A DNA stretch of 64,000 nt from Forficula auricularia. Its lineage: Eukaryota; Arthropoda; Insecta; Dermaptera; Forficulidae. The stretch is from assembly GCA_024734495.1 (NCBI GenBank), contig JALMQS010000847.1:1-64000 (forward strand), written 5' to 3'. Below are positions 48,501-59,805 of the stretch, piece by piece. The notes beneath the pieces are model-generated. The model had not been told where the DNA came from. It made no database searches and saw only the letters and a program-made list of their open reading frames with translations. Numbering within the stretch: position 1 is the stretch's first letter; each line of letters starts with the position of its first letter. Made by a program: the position numbers and the translations under genes.

Positions 48501-50150
48501 ATTAGGCACATGGAGTTTAAATTCAAGTCAAGACCGGACAGGAAATCTTGATTGTGCTATCTCTGTGTGTCTGCGATTCAGTTCATTTTAAAATCAACTT
48601 TTAAATAATAATAATAATAATAATAATAAATCTTTATTCCTCGACCTGCTTAGAGTGCTAACAAGTCCTCGGTGGCTAGTTCCTCCAAACATCAATACAA
48701 TCTAGCTACAATACATTAATAAACATCAATACAAATTAATTACAACAATTTAAAAAATAATAAACAAGTAAAAAAAAATAAAAAATAAAAAATAGAAATG
48801 TATGCTCATTAATAAATAACAGACCATAGATTTCCATCAAAAAACAAAAAGTAATTTAAAATTCGCGCAAAAACCCAATACCAGAGCAAGCGACGCATTA
48901 GCCACCTCGGCATTTGCCATAAGTTGTTAAGGAAACCTGGTCAAAACCTTAACAAGGATGGTATGACCTTTCTTACCTCACCTAATCTCTGCTTGTGAGA
49001 ACTAAATAAAATTTTGCACTACTCTAGGACATTAGGACTTGACAAAATTTATAATTGATTTAATCATAGGGGCAGAGGACTATAATCCCAAGTAGTAACA
49101 GACAGATTGTTCCACAAATCAATGCCAGATCCTACAATTGAATGTAAACCGATATTTTTTCAAGAATCTCTTGGCTTACGAATCTTTTTTCTATGATCAG
49201 CTCTACCTAAAGCCATCATTCCTGAAATCTATTCGTTATTTCCTCCCAACTCCTAAAACCCTCATAGGCTTTGAAAAATCACTTTCAATTTAGCTCCATT
49301 CCCTTCTCTCCAATAAGCTAGACCATCCTAATTCATTAATCATTGAAGTGACACTACTAAACCTATCAAATTTACCAAAAACAAATCTAGCCGCCCTCCT
49401 TTGTACCATATCAATTTTTCTCTCTAATCGTTGTGGATGTTTGTCCCAAACCACAGAACAATACTCTAAATTAGGTCTTACATAAGTTAAATAAACTTTT
49501 GACTTAACTTCTCTAGATGTACCCTTCAAAATTCTACCAAACATCCCCAATTTCCTATAAGCCTTATTGACTATATAACTAATATGCATATCCCACTTTA
49601 AATTTGCCTTGAATATGTATGCCTAAATATTTATAAAATTTAGATTCATTTATAATATTTCCACCAATGTAATAATTTTGAGGACTAACCAGATTTCTAG
49701 TACTAAATCTAACCAAATTTGACTTGGAATGGTTTAGTTCCATTGAATTGGATCTACACCATCCTTCAATTTGATCCAGGTCATTCTGTAAAGTAAGGCT
49801 ATCACAATCATTATCAATTACTCATATACGACACAATCATCCGCGAAAAGCCTAATAGATGATTGCACGATAGAAGGCAAATCATTTACATATATAAGAA
49901 AAAGAAGAGGACCCAGAACACTACCTTGAATCACCCCAGACGTGACATCTACTCTATCAGACAGACCATTACCCACTTTTACAATTTGAGTTCTATCCCT
50001 AAGAAAACAACCGAATAAATTTAATTAACTTAACAGACAACCCTGACGAGTTTAATTTTTCTAAAATAATTTTATGACTGGACTTTATCGAAAGCCTTGG
50101 CAAAGTCCAAAAATACTGCATCTACACAATTGACTTTTATCTAAAGCTTC
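39573..50150 (-). repeat. Head-to-tail array of ~1.74-kb LINE-derived units
   Basis: Units start at TAA/TAAA tracts near 39573, 41323, 43412, 45143, 46888 and 48607, each followed by the LINE 3' end (GACCTGCTTAGAGGCACAAG). Read on minus, units carry RT motif B ([20 protein letters not shown], 48075-48296), motif C (RLFADDCVVY), and the region AYRKLGMFGRIL / YVRPNLEYCSVVWDKHPQR / MVQRRAARFVFGKFDR (49290-49589). The first five units share a ~200-bp non-LINE piece (AAATGAATTTCTGTTTCTTC on minus) at the upstream junction. An extra partial 3' end lies at ~41735-42100. Reading frames are broken by many small indels. Confidence 0.85.
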
Positions 50151-51290
50151 CTTGTAATTCCTGAATAAAAGAAACTAATTGAGAATTACAGGAATAATTT
50201 TTTCTAAACCATGTTGCCTATGATAGAACCATCCTTGCCCTTCCAAATACGAGCGGATATGAGAGCTCACCAACCTCTCTAAAATTTTGCCCACCAGACT
50301 TGTTAAACTCACTGGCCTATAATTACAAGCTAAGCTCTTATCTCCCTTTATAAACAGGAATAACTAACGCTCTTTTCCAACCAATAGGCATAGTTCCCTC
50401 ATCCAAACATCTATTAAAAAGTAAACATAAAAATTTTGAAATACTATCCACTACAAATTTCAAGAGATCACTATTAATTTCATCCTCCCCCGCCTTTCCT
50501 GGTTTTAACCCTTAATACCTAATGCTACATCCGATTCCAAAATGACTAAATCCTCCATCTGACTATCACTAGAACCTCCATCAATTAACTCACCTCCTCT
50601 AGAGGTACAAAAACGGACGAATACTGTCTATTTAATAAATTTGCCTTCAACACATTATCCTCAACCAATTCACCATCATCCCCTAAAAGCGCAGGGACAT
50701 TTGCCGAAACATTTAATTCCTTAAGAAACGAATAACATTAAACCAATTTCTATTACTACAATTCCTATCTATATAATTATTCAAATAATTAACTCTAGTC
50801 AAATTCTTTTTTTCAATTAACAGCCTATTTAGCTCTCGGAATTTTCTTTATGATCTTGAAGACTTATTCCTATTAGAATATGCTATCCTACATTTCCGTT
50901 TTAAATTCTTAATGGTTCTATCATAGTAAACAGGATCGTTACTCACTTTAACTAATTTAGAGGGAATAAATTTATATTTTCCTTCTTCCAAAAGATTCTT
51001 AAGCCCATCCCATTGCTGATCTACATCCCGAATTACAGACCATTCTAAAAATTTAGATTCCAAAATTATTAAATCCCATTTTATCTCCTAATCTATACAG
51101 CCAATGCTTCTTTTCGAAGGTTAGAGACTGACTAATCGATCCCAAATATTCTATTACCACAGAATAATGATCATTAATTCCATCTTCAATAGTGACTCTC
51201 ATATTATCACTATCAAAGTTGGTTAAACAGACATCGAGGACAGACGCTTGCCCACTGGACCTCTTCCTAGTCCCCTCCTAACAATTTGGA
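50150..51290 (-). pseudogene. LINE upstream part: endonuclease C-terminus, linker and RT N-terminal half
   Basis: Continues the last array unit (48607 on) into sequence the other units lack. On minus: SGQASVLDVCLTNFDSDNMR and INDHYSVVIEYLG (end of an APE-type endonuclease with the terminal DH), then EWSVIRDVDQQWDGLKNLL and PVYYDRTIKNLKRKCRIAY (linker), then KAGEDEINSDLLKFVVD and MPIGWKRALVIPVYKG (RT motifs 0-1). Stops and frameshifts make it inactive. Organisation fits the Jockey/CR1 group. Confidence 0.75.
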
Positions 51291-51309
51291 TAAAATTTCT
51301 ACTTTTGAA

Positions 51310-51645
51310 AAATAAAATAAATAAAATAAAAATAAATAGCCTATCAAAATTTAATAATTCTAATAATAATAATTCTAATAATAATAATAATAATAATAAT
51401 CTCTAATAAAAGACACGTAATAATAAAATCCAAGAACCATCCCTTGGATTTTATTATTATTATTATTATTAGAAGATTATTATTATTATTATTATTATTA
51501 GAATTATTATTATTAGAATTATTAGAATTTTATTTATTTATTTTTTATTTTATTTAATTAATAATTTATTTAATTAATAATAATAATCTTCTAATAATAA
51601 TAATTCTAATAATAATAATAATTCTAGCTAGTAAAAGAGATTCAG
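51310..51645. repeat. TAA/ATT microsatellite arranged as a palindrome
   Basis: (TAA)n with TTCTAATAATAAT variants on one side mirrors (ATT)n on the other around AATCCAAG...CTTGGATT (~51429-51461). It lies directly upstream of the R4/Dong-like LINE. Confidence 0.75.
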
Positions 51646-53052
51646 TGAGATGATATTGGTATGGAGTTCGGTTTGGATAAATGTGCTACTGTGCATGTTA
51701 AGCGTGGTCAGGTTCAAGATGGAGAGCAGGATATGGAACTCTTTGATGACACAACCATTCATAACCTTGGTAATGAAGAAACATATAAATACCTAGGACT
51801 GAATCAGCTGCTGGGGATTTCTGAAACCAACTCCAGGAATAATATCCAGAAGAAAGTTCTTTCTAGAATAAATAAGATCTGCAAATCAAATATCAACTCT
51901 AGAAACAAAATCTCGGCTATCAATACTTGGGCTATTCCGGTAGCCACATATACATTCGGTGTTATAAAGTGGTCGGCGACATCTCTTCAAGCTTTCGACA
52001 GAAAAATAAGAACGACTCTTACAAGACACCGGCTACACCATCCACGCAGTTCAGTACATAGATTATATTTGCCTCGAAAGAGTGCAGGTAGAGGACTTCT
52101 TAATCTGGAGGCGTTATGTCGGCGTCAAGAGGAGGGCCTTCGACGCTACTTTTTATCCAGTGACTCTACACTATGCAAAACCATCTGCTGTCGAGATAAG
52201 AATATGAGTCCGCTGGATTTAGCCCAAGAAAATAAAGAGTTTCAATATTTAAAACACCAAGATCGCATTAATGACTGGAAAGGGAAAGAACTCCATGGTA
52301 GATATTTTGCGGCTCTGGCGGCAGATGATGTTGATGAAGAAGGTTCTACGGAATGGCTCAGAACAGGAGGTCTTTATGGAGAGACAGAGGGTTTTCTTTT
52401 CGCAATCCAGGACCAGGTGATAAAGACACGAGCTTACCAAAGACACATCATGGGTCAGCTGATCGACAGTAGATGTCGCCTATGTAAAACCACCAATGAA
52501 TCAATACAACATATTTGCTGTGGTTGCCCATCACTAGCTCCAACTGAATATCTACAAAGACATAATAATGTAGCCAAGGTCATACATCAAGCACTGGCAA
52601 AGAGATATCGTCTAATAGAAGAAGAACAACCTTATTACAAATGTAGGCCTGAGACAGTAATCAGCAATGATCGAGCCCGAATTTTGTGGGACTGTGCAAT
52701 CACAACTGATAGAGCAGTTGAAGCAAATAGACCCGATATTGTCCTGTTTGATAAAAATAAAAAAAAGGCAATAATTATTGATGTTGCGGTTCCATCGGAT
52801 GACAAGCTTCTGTCAACGATCGCTGAAAAGAAAAGGAAGTACCAAGCGCTGTCTGTCGAACTGAAGGATATGTATAAGCTTCAGGGGGTGGAGATAGTCC
52901 CAGTGGTGGTGTCCGCGAATGGTCTGGTCACGAAGGATTGGAAGATTGCAAAATCAAAAATTCAATTGGACGAAGGACACATGAGAACTTGTCAGAAGGC
53001 CGCATTGTTGGGAACTGCAAATATTGTTAGGAAATTTTTAAGTCTCCAATAA
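51646..53052 (+). pseudogene. R4/Dong-like LINE, C-terminal half (thumb, CCHC, RLE)
   Basis: Open from 51646 (DDIGMEFGLDKCATVHVKRG, just after the RT catalytic region) to 53052. From Met51661: a Cys-Cys-His-Cys knuckle C272, C275, H284, C289 (CRLCKTTNESIQHICCGC), then the restriction-like endonuclease RPDIVLFD (357-364) and IIIDVAVPSD with D374, followed by KKRKY. These are the hallmarks of RLE-type LINEs (R2/R4/Dong group). The upstream RT is lost by 5' truncation. The frame has no stop in 1.4 kb, suggesting a recent insertion. TAA repeats on both sides fit the TAA-targeted Dong lineage. The alternative is another RLE clade such as NeSL. Confidence 0.85.
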
Positions 53053-53218
53053 ACCACCCAGTGACATGCATGATTCGCATCCCTAAATTCCTTTGTAAAT
53101 ATTGTACATATAAATATCAACCTTTGTACATAAATTTTTGCCTTGGGTAAATACCCCGGCAACTGTGTAAAAATTAAAAGAAAAATAAACAAAATAATAA
53201 TTCTAATAATAATAAAAT
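53053..53218 (+). other. 3' UTR and TAA-type tail of the R4/Dong-like LINE
   Basis: ~150 nt with no ORF, ending AAATAAACAAAATAATAATT and CTAATAATAATAAAATTCTAA. The tail resembles the upstream microsatellite. Confidence 0.6.
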
Positions 53219-53588
53219 TCTAACTGGGAAAAATTACGGGAGTTTTAAACAGTAATTAATCCAATCTTCAGAAGATGTTATTCAAAGTGTGAAATTAGAA
53301 TTCTTGAAATAAACAAACTATCAAAAAAAGATTCTAATGACGGAATTAACTATAAATAGCATGTACCTATAAAGTGCGTGACTCACTGTTTGATGCATAC
53401 ATAGAACATACATTATATAGATATCATCATAATGTGGTATCCAATTATATCATAAATTGGATTCAAACTATTAGTTTCTATTTTATTGCAACATTATATG
53501 TTAGATTATATCAAGAAGATTGTATGGATGAAAATTCAAAAAGAATTAAAAAGAGATTAACTAAAACGATTTTGTTTTCTGATTAATA
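53219..53588. other. Unassigned stretch
   Basis: A 70-codon plus-strand ORF (53374-53586) has no recognisable domain. Confidence 0.25.
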
Positions 53589-54434
53589 ATTTAGTACAGT
53601 GGTTCTTAACATTTTTAAGACCGCGACCCGAATTTGAGAAATATGTTCATGTCGCGACCCCTCCCCCCGCCAAAAAAGACAAATTTTTTGAATTACTTTT
53701 TGTAGACAATTTTCTTCAATTTTAGAGTGATGACTTTTTTTTTAACTAAATCATATATTATATATTTTTTTTAGTTAAAATAATCAAAAGGTACTTTTCA
53801 ATCCAAGGAAAATTTAATGAAAAAGTACTTGTTTTTCATATTTTCATTTCTAATAGTATTGAATAAATCAAAATATATTTTTAATTAAATGTAATGGAAG
53901 GCAGCCCAAGGGTAGTGAGGAAAGAAAAAATTAACACATATCAAATAAGGTGTAATTTATTGGAATCCTTCCTCCTTTCCTCTCAAACCAACGTTTCGGA
54001 GGATTTTTCCCTCCTTCTTCAGGGTTTCAAAGGGTCAATAAATGAAACAAATAAATGTTTCCTTCTTCTCTCCACAGGATACATTTTATTTGTTTCATTC
54101 ATTGACCCTTTGAAACCCCTGAAGAGAGAGAGAAAAATCCCCAAACGTCGGTTTGAAAGGAAAGGAGGAAGGATTCCAATAAATTACACCTTATTTGATA
54201 TGTGTTAATTTTTCTATTCCTCACTACCCCTGGGCTGCCTTCCGTTACATTTAATAAAAATTTCTACCAGTCCAGTTCTCTCCAGAGAAAATTTCGTTGC
54301 AAAAAAATATATTTTTAAACTTATTGAAAATAAATATAGTAGGTAAAGTATTTGGTTAACGACACTGCGTAACCCAAAGAATATGCCTTGCGACCCAAAA
54401 TTGGTTCGCGACCCATAGAACCGCTGATTTAGTA
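53589..54434. mobile_element. Non-autonomous hAT element with perfect 8-bp TSD
   Basis: The element 53597..54426 has ends CAGTGGTTCTTAACATTTTT and, inverted, CAGCGGTTCTATGGGTCGCG. Both flanks are ATTTAGTA. Repeated CGCGACCC motifs lie near each end. A 419-bp palindromic insertion sits inside. Confidence 0.85.
53870..54318 (-). mobile_element. 419-bp palindromic insertion with 15-bp TSD, nested in the hAT
   Basis: The element 53885..54303 lies between AAAATATATTTTTAA repeats (53870-53884, 54304-54318). Arms of ~180 bp begin TTAAATGTAATGGAAGGCAG. On minus, CCTGAAGAAGGAGGG...CCTCCGAAACGTTGG is a hammerhead-like core. The one-sided tail (54256-54303) contains ACCAGTCCAGTTCTCTCCAG and recurs alone near 21607. 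Confidence 0.8.
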
Positions 54435-54559
54435 CATGACCGAGCGTTGTCCGGTAATTTTTTTCTTAAGTTAAAAGCGATCTATTAATATTATTTTTAA
54501 TTTTAAATTTAGATAAAAAGGTCGATTTTTATTTGCAGCCAGAATTAAATAAAATTGAA

Positions 54560-54660
54560 ATAAAATTTAACTTATATTTTAGGCAACGTTTTGACACGCT
54601 CCAGCCATCATCAAGGCATCGTTGTGCAGAAAGTTTTGAACTTAATTGTAATTAAAAATA
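54560..54660 (-). repeat. Possible further hammerhead-like terminus
   Basis: On minus: CTTGATGATGGCTGGAGCG then GTCAAAACGTTGCC, which resembles the cores above but with imperfect CTGANGA and stem. No target duplication worked out. Confidence 0.3.
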
Positions 54661-54699
54661 ATATTAATATACACGGAGATTCCTTCGTTGACCCTTTTG

Positions 54700-56230
54700 A
54701 CTCTGTTGGTTAAATTGTTGAGCAAAAAAGAATTTAGTCTTTTTGATTATAAGTCGATTCTTCCGTGTTATAGTAGAGGTTACTATTAATGGTCAAAACA
54801 TCAAAAATGGAATGCAATAAGAATATTTCTCCAGTATTAGTTAAAAATCGATCGTTATTTTTATTTTAAGGAGATCCTTTCGCCGTTAATGTTAAATAAA
54901 AAATATTAGATTATAACTATAACTTAATTTTTTATAATAGTTTAAGTCTCTATATTTATATGCTTTGGTGAAGTTTAAATCATAAATTACCGAGCAGATT
55001 ATTGAAAATAAATTTTTTTTAAATTTAAACATTTTCTCAGTCTTATAGAAAATTAAGATCTTGACACTTTCTCTTGAATTATACTACTATTAGTTGAATA
55101 GATAAAGTTAAAAAAAACTAAAAATTAGCTTTTTGAAACATGAAGGTTTCTTTTTTGCTATAAAATATATCATTGACCGTCGAATTTAGTGAGATATTTA
55201 CTTTAAAAATCACAAAAATAATAATAATAAATAATAATAAATGTTTGGATGTAAAAATAAGCAGTACTAATACAACGCATTGTCAAATCATACAAGAGTT
55301 ATTATCAGCTGGTTTGAATAAATCAAACTAACTTTTGTATTCAATTTTTTTTTATATAATTGTTATTTATGGCTTTCATACTATTTATTTTTCATTTGTA
55401 TTTTACTTATTTTATTAAATATTAGATACTACAAACATTTCTTTTGACTCAACTGGAGCGAAAGGACCTCCTTAATTCGATTTTTCCATGTCTTCAGCAA
55501 TTGGGTTACCAATGATAATCGAAAAGTCAAAAATGCAATATACTTAGAATGAGGCGGATCTAGGAATTTTTTTATGGGGGGGGAGAATGTATATAAGGTG
55601 CCCGATATATATAAGTATGTCGCGATCAAATTGTCCAAGCGGGGGAGGGGGGGGGGCGTCTCTGACCCCAACACACACATAGATTTTTATTTTCAATTTT
55701 TATTTTTTTACAAATTTCATATCTCGTATTTTAAGTTCATTAAAATAAAAAATAAAAAAATAAAATTGTTATAAATTCCCTGTCGATTTGGCCGCCGTTT
55801 TTTGGCCCTGCGTGCGACGCACGTGTTGCACTCCCGCCAGGCACGGGCCTGTATGGGGGGCGGTCGGCCCCTCCGCCCCCCCCCCCTGGACCCGCCCTTG
55901 ATTGCTCAAGTATTAGAAGCGAATCGGTGGCTATTTTTGAATTTAAGTCATCATTGACTTCAGATAGCTAGTGATATCTGATTAATAATAAAGGAATAAA
56001 CATATTAATATTTCAAATGACAATAGATAAAGTCTAGAAAAAATTCGTTGCAATTTATTTCTATAAATATTTTGATAATGGTTTAACCAATTACGATCAA
56101 ATTTAATATTCTACATAATCATTACCACGAGGACCCCAACAAAAAGGTTATATAAAGTTTTTAGGAAAATTACGTTTTAAATTACTTTTCGGAAAAAAGG
56201 TAGTACTTTTTTATTTTAAATTCTTTAAAA
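54700..56230 (+). repeat. Degraded fold-back family copy
   Basis: 54715-54880 matches the junction units of the fold-back arms (AAGAATTTAGTCTTTTTGAT). 55475-55550 and 55905-56050 match further units and the inner flank (GATATCTGATTAATAATAAA). 56050-56230 matches the outer flank. Interrupted by a MITE at 55552. Confidence 0.65.
55552..55903. mobile_element. MITE with GGCGGATCTAGG / CCTGGACCCGCC ends
   Basis: Imperfect inverted ends with a long G-run inside each. It splits the fold-back remnant. A similar end (CCCCCTGGATCCGCGC) occurs at ~34005-34024. No transposase. Confidence 0.5.
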
Positions 56231-56809
56231 TGTATTTATTTAGTCCGAAGGGAAAATCCGGTCTCATGCACAGGTCTGCCTGAACGTGTGGGGTCTTTAG
56301 AGGGCAGCCCAAGACAATAGGATCAATTGTTTGTTCGGGTTAAGCACAATCACAGAATTAGGAATTTGTTAATCCCTAATTTTCTCTAATGTATGTATAA
56401 TATCTTTACCTGTCTTCCATTAAGCTGCTACACTGTTAAAAACATATAGATAGGAAATTTTTAAAAGAGTACCCCTGAACCATTTCTTTATATATCAGGT
56501 GTGAGGGTAATTTAAAAAGTTAATATTATCACTCGACGATCCCTTATAGATTTGAAATTGGTTATTACATCAAAATTCGACAAAATTCTAAAGAACAATT
56601 GTACAAATTTTTGTTCAAATAGGACAAAAATGGATAGAATTTAATTTAAATTTTTTGACAAATAATTCCACAACAAAGTCTTGAAGTACTAGTATAAGTA
56701 ATTGTACAAATTTTTCTCGATCGGACAAAGGGTATAGAATTCCTCCAAACCCCTCCTTATAAGAACGTTCTCTAATAATCAATTTAAACATGACTTCTCT
56801 AAAAGAAAA
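56231..56809. other. Unassigned stretch
   Basis: Nothing recognised. Confidence 0.25.
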
Positions 56810-56899
56810 CCTAGAAAATAGTTGAATAAAAGATTTCACTGTCGATGGAAACAGAATTGTTTTTATTTTTAACCTAAAAAAAAACCCTAGAAAATAGTT
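56810..56899 (+). mobile_element. 62-bp minimal insertion with 14-bp TSD
   Basis: 56824..56885 lies between CCTAGAAAATAGTT repeats (56810-56823, 56886-56899). It consists of the tail (GAATAAAAGATTTCACTGTC...) plus the outermost end of the opposite arm (TTTTTAACCTAAAA) of the 63140-63604 palindrome, with both arms otherwise missing. Confidence 0.75.
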
Positions 56900-58060
56900 T
56901 TAAAAAATTCGAAAATAATGCGTAATCAAGTCTCAACCTTCTAATTAGCGAACTATACCGGATGTGACACTTCATCTCTCATTTAGTGCTCTTCATTTCA
57001 TCATCATTCATTTTGTTTTGTTTTTGTTTTTTATGTTAAAAAAAAAAAGTATATGGGGTTTTTTTATCAATTTTTTCTCTTACCAAAATAAGGAGTGAGA
57101 AAAATATATAATAAATTAAGAATAATTGACATTCGATGGTGAAGGCTTTTGGGCCTCGAGGTCGAAGCTTTTTCTTTGTAATTGTAAAACATTTGTTGTA
57201 TTTTTGTATTGGATATTAAAGGTCATTATTTATTTATTTAAATAAATCAATTTTCTTGCAATCCTTTTAAAACTTTGAATACACATATTTATAAGTGTCC
57301 TTTATACGTATTTTTTCAATAGTCCTTGCAGCACTAAATTTGTAAATATTGACCATTGAAATTAGCATATTTAACACGCGAACCCTATCCCGATTGATGT
57401 TAAAACGACTGTTTCATTAAATAACAATCGTAATTTTCTTGAAATTATTTTGAAAAACTGAGAATCATTAACTGAAGATATAACAAATATTTTCCTGATA
57501 AAATAATTGTATCAAGTGGTATTCGTTTTGTATGAAAAATGTTAAAAGTTAGGTACTTTTGATGGTTTTCATTTTTTCTCTCATGGCATGGCAAGAGTGA
57601 GATGGCGACTTGGCAACGTCGCACTAAAATCACTCAATTTTTCCATATCTAAAAACTTCTGCAGCTGGTGCATTTGAGATGTTTAGCTAATTCTCTCAAT
57701 CTAACTTTACTGTTCTCATCTGGAATTTTGCATTGAGCTGTTTCATGAACTGTTTTTTTTTTATTCCTTGTCTTTTAGCGTCGGGAAGAATGCAATGTTG
57801 CCAGATCCAAGAAACGACGCAATGAAAATATTTTTGTCTTTCTGCTCATTGGAGAATAGGGGAAAGAGCGAACTGCATTTGAGCTATATTAGGGAACTTC
57901 CTTAATTGACTTTTAATCTATAGTTTTTCAACATTCTAAAGAGAAACTGTTCAAAATTGGTCCAGAATCATCAAAGGGCCTAGAAATCAATATTGAACTT
58001 CTTCATTTTTATACATAGATACTGAATTAAATATCTATGTAAATAAAATTAATTTAAAAT
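56900..58060. other. Unassigned stretch, possible LINE 3' end
   Basis: 57110-57245 (ending GTATTGGATATTAAAGGTCA and an ATTT tail) has the look of a LINE 3' terminus on plus, but no coding part is attached. The rest is unrecognised. Confidence 0.25.
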
Positions 58061-58067
58061 ATAATAA

Positions 58068-58355
58068 TAAAGGAGACAATAAAAGACTTTGTCTTCTGCT
58101 GGAAAAATAAATTTTTAAATTTATTTATAACGAGACTATAGTTTCAAGGGCTTTGCCCTCTCCATCATCAATCTATTACAATTGATTCACAGGAATTGAT
58201 GTGTGAAAATTATGAAGGGGTCAAAGCCCTCGAAACTATAGACTGTTATGAATAAATAAAAAAAAATATTTTTCCAGCAGAAGACACACTCTTTTATTGT
58301 CTCCTTTAATTTATAAAAATTTTGCTAATTCTCGGCAAAAAGAAATTTTCAATTT
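58068..58355 (-). mobile_element. Full-length palindromic element of the 'ACAATAAAAGAG' family
   Basis: Arms GGAGACAATAAAAGACTTTG... and the inverse at 58270-58310. Minus strand of the left arm: TTGATGATGGAGAGGGC...GCCCTTGAAACTATAGTC, a hammerhead-like core. The right-arm core is degenerate. Tail TCTCGGCAAAAAGAAATTTT on the right. The target duplication is not clear. Confidence 0.65.
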
Positions 58356-58964
58356 TGAATTGAAATATAAACAACAAAAATATTTAATTTCTTTAATCCA
58401 ATTTCGGGCACTAAAAATAATCCAGCAGACCATTAAATAGCAGAGAGTATTTTGGTAGTAGATAATAGCTTTAGTGCGAAAGATTTACTGGGTTTAACAA
58501 ATAGTTTATCCCATGGGTCAGAATAAAATATATAGGTAGGTATATGAATATGTGGTAACTATTTATATCGAAGAGTTAATAGCTATTTTACTATTTTCTT
58601 CCTAAAATATTCTGTCTACCCATTTTATTAAGACATTTCATATTCATTATTATTTATTGATTTTTCTATATTTTTTTACGACTCTTAAACACCCTCCCCC
58701 TTCTCTTCGCACAATATCCAAATTTATTAAAAAATTTATAAACACTAGATACTTTTATTTCGATTTTAAGAACTGATAAAATTTTTATTTTGTTAGATTC
58801 TAACACAAAAAAGTTTAATTTGAAAGCTCATGTTACAAAACATATCATATATTATATCCTTTATACATATTTAAATAATACTACATTTTTTTTTAATAAT
58901 AAATTATTAATTTTATAAACAGCTTTGTTTTTCGAACACTTTTAAATTTTCTTATTTATATACC

Positions 58965-59090
58965 AACTGCAAGGCCCGCCTTCGGCGGCCCTCTTGCTGC
59001 CCAAAGGGCACGCCCCTAGACCCCACCTCTCGAACCCCCACCCCGAAGGCCACTCAGCACCCCCACCCACCCCACCACCCCAATGTACAG
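58965..59090. repeat. GC-rich hairpin cassette, second type
   Basis: CAAGGCCCGCCTTCGGCGG and a run of C-rich blocks, similar to 38288. It again lies beside an 'ACAATAAAAGAG' element. Confidence 0.5.
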
Positions 59091-59129
59091 ACAAAATCTT
59101 AATTTTATATATATAGATAATTTTTTCAT

Positions 59130-59430
59130 TTAATTGAAGGAAACAATAAAAGAGTGTGTCTTCTGCTGTAAACTCTTTTATCGTCTCCTTCAATATATAC
59201 AAATTCTTGAAGGAGACAATAAAAGACTATGTCTTCTGCTGGAATTATAAATTTTATTTATTTATAACGAGACTATAGTTTTGTAATAAATAAATAAAAT
59301 TAATAATTCCAGCAGAAGACACACTCTTTTATCGTCTCCTTCAATATATAAAAATTATCCGACTCTCGGCACAAAAACTTTAAATTTAATATAAAAATTC
59401 TGCTACTCTCGGCACAAAATCTTTCAATTT
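59130..59430 (-). mobile_element. Nested pair of 'ACAATAAAAGAG' palindromic elements
   Basis: A very short hairpin (59136-59198), a second with longer arms (~59206-59345), then two successive tails (ACTCTCGGCACAAAAACTTT and ACTCTCGGCACAAAATCTTT). Two tails for two hairpins indicate one copy inserted into another. Confidence 0.65.
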
Positions 59431-59805
59431 AATTTAATTTAAATTGGTAACCATGACGACTGTTTTTGTTAGGGGACGGATTTAGATACATAGGTAGGTA
59501 CATACAGAGGCAGTCACAAATGCCCTTTAGTAGTATAGGATGTAGATTAGAAATAGAAAAAATCTAAGTACTTTTTGAATAAATTTTCAGATTTTTTTAT
59601 TTACTTAGGTATTATACAATTGCATGCATAATTTGAACTTGCTACCTTATTGGGAACTAAGAAACTCTTAACTGGTCATATTTAAATGTTGGCGTGTGTA
59701 CTTAGTTATTTATAAATAGATAAAATAAAGTTAAAACTCCTCCTGCTACTCTGGTAAAAACCTTTTTAATTTAATATTTTTTACTTATAATTGTTTTTTT
59801 TTAAA

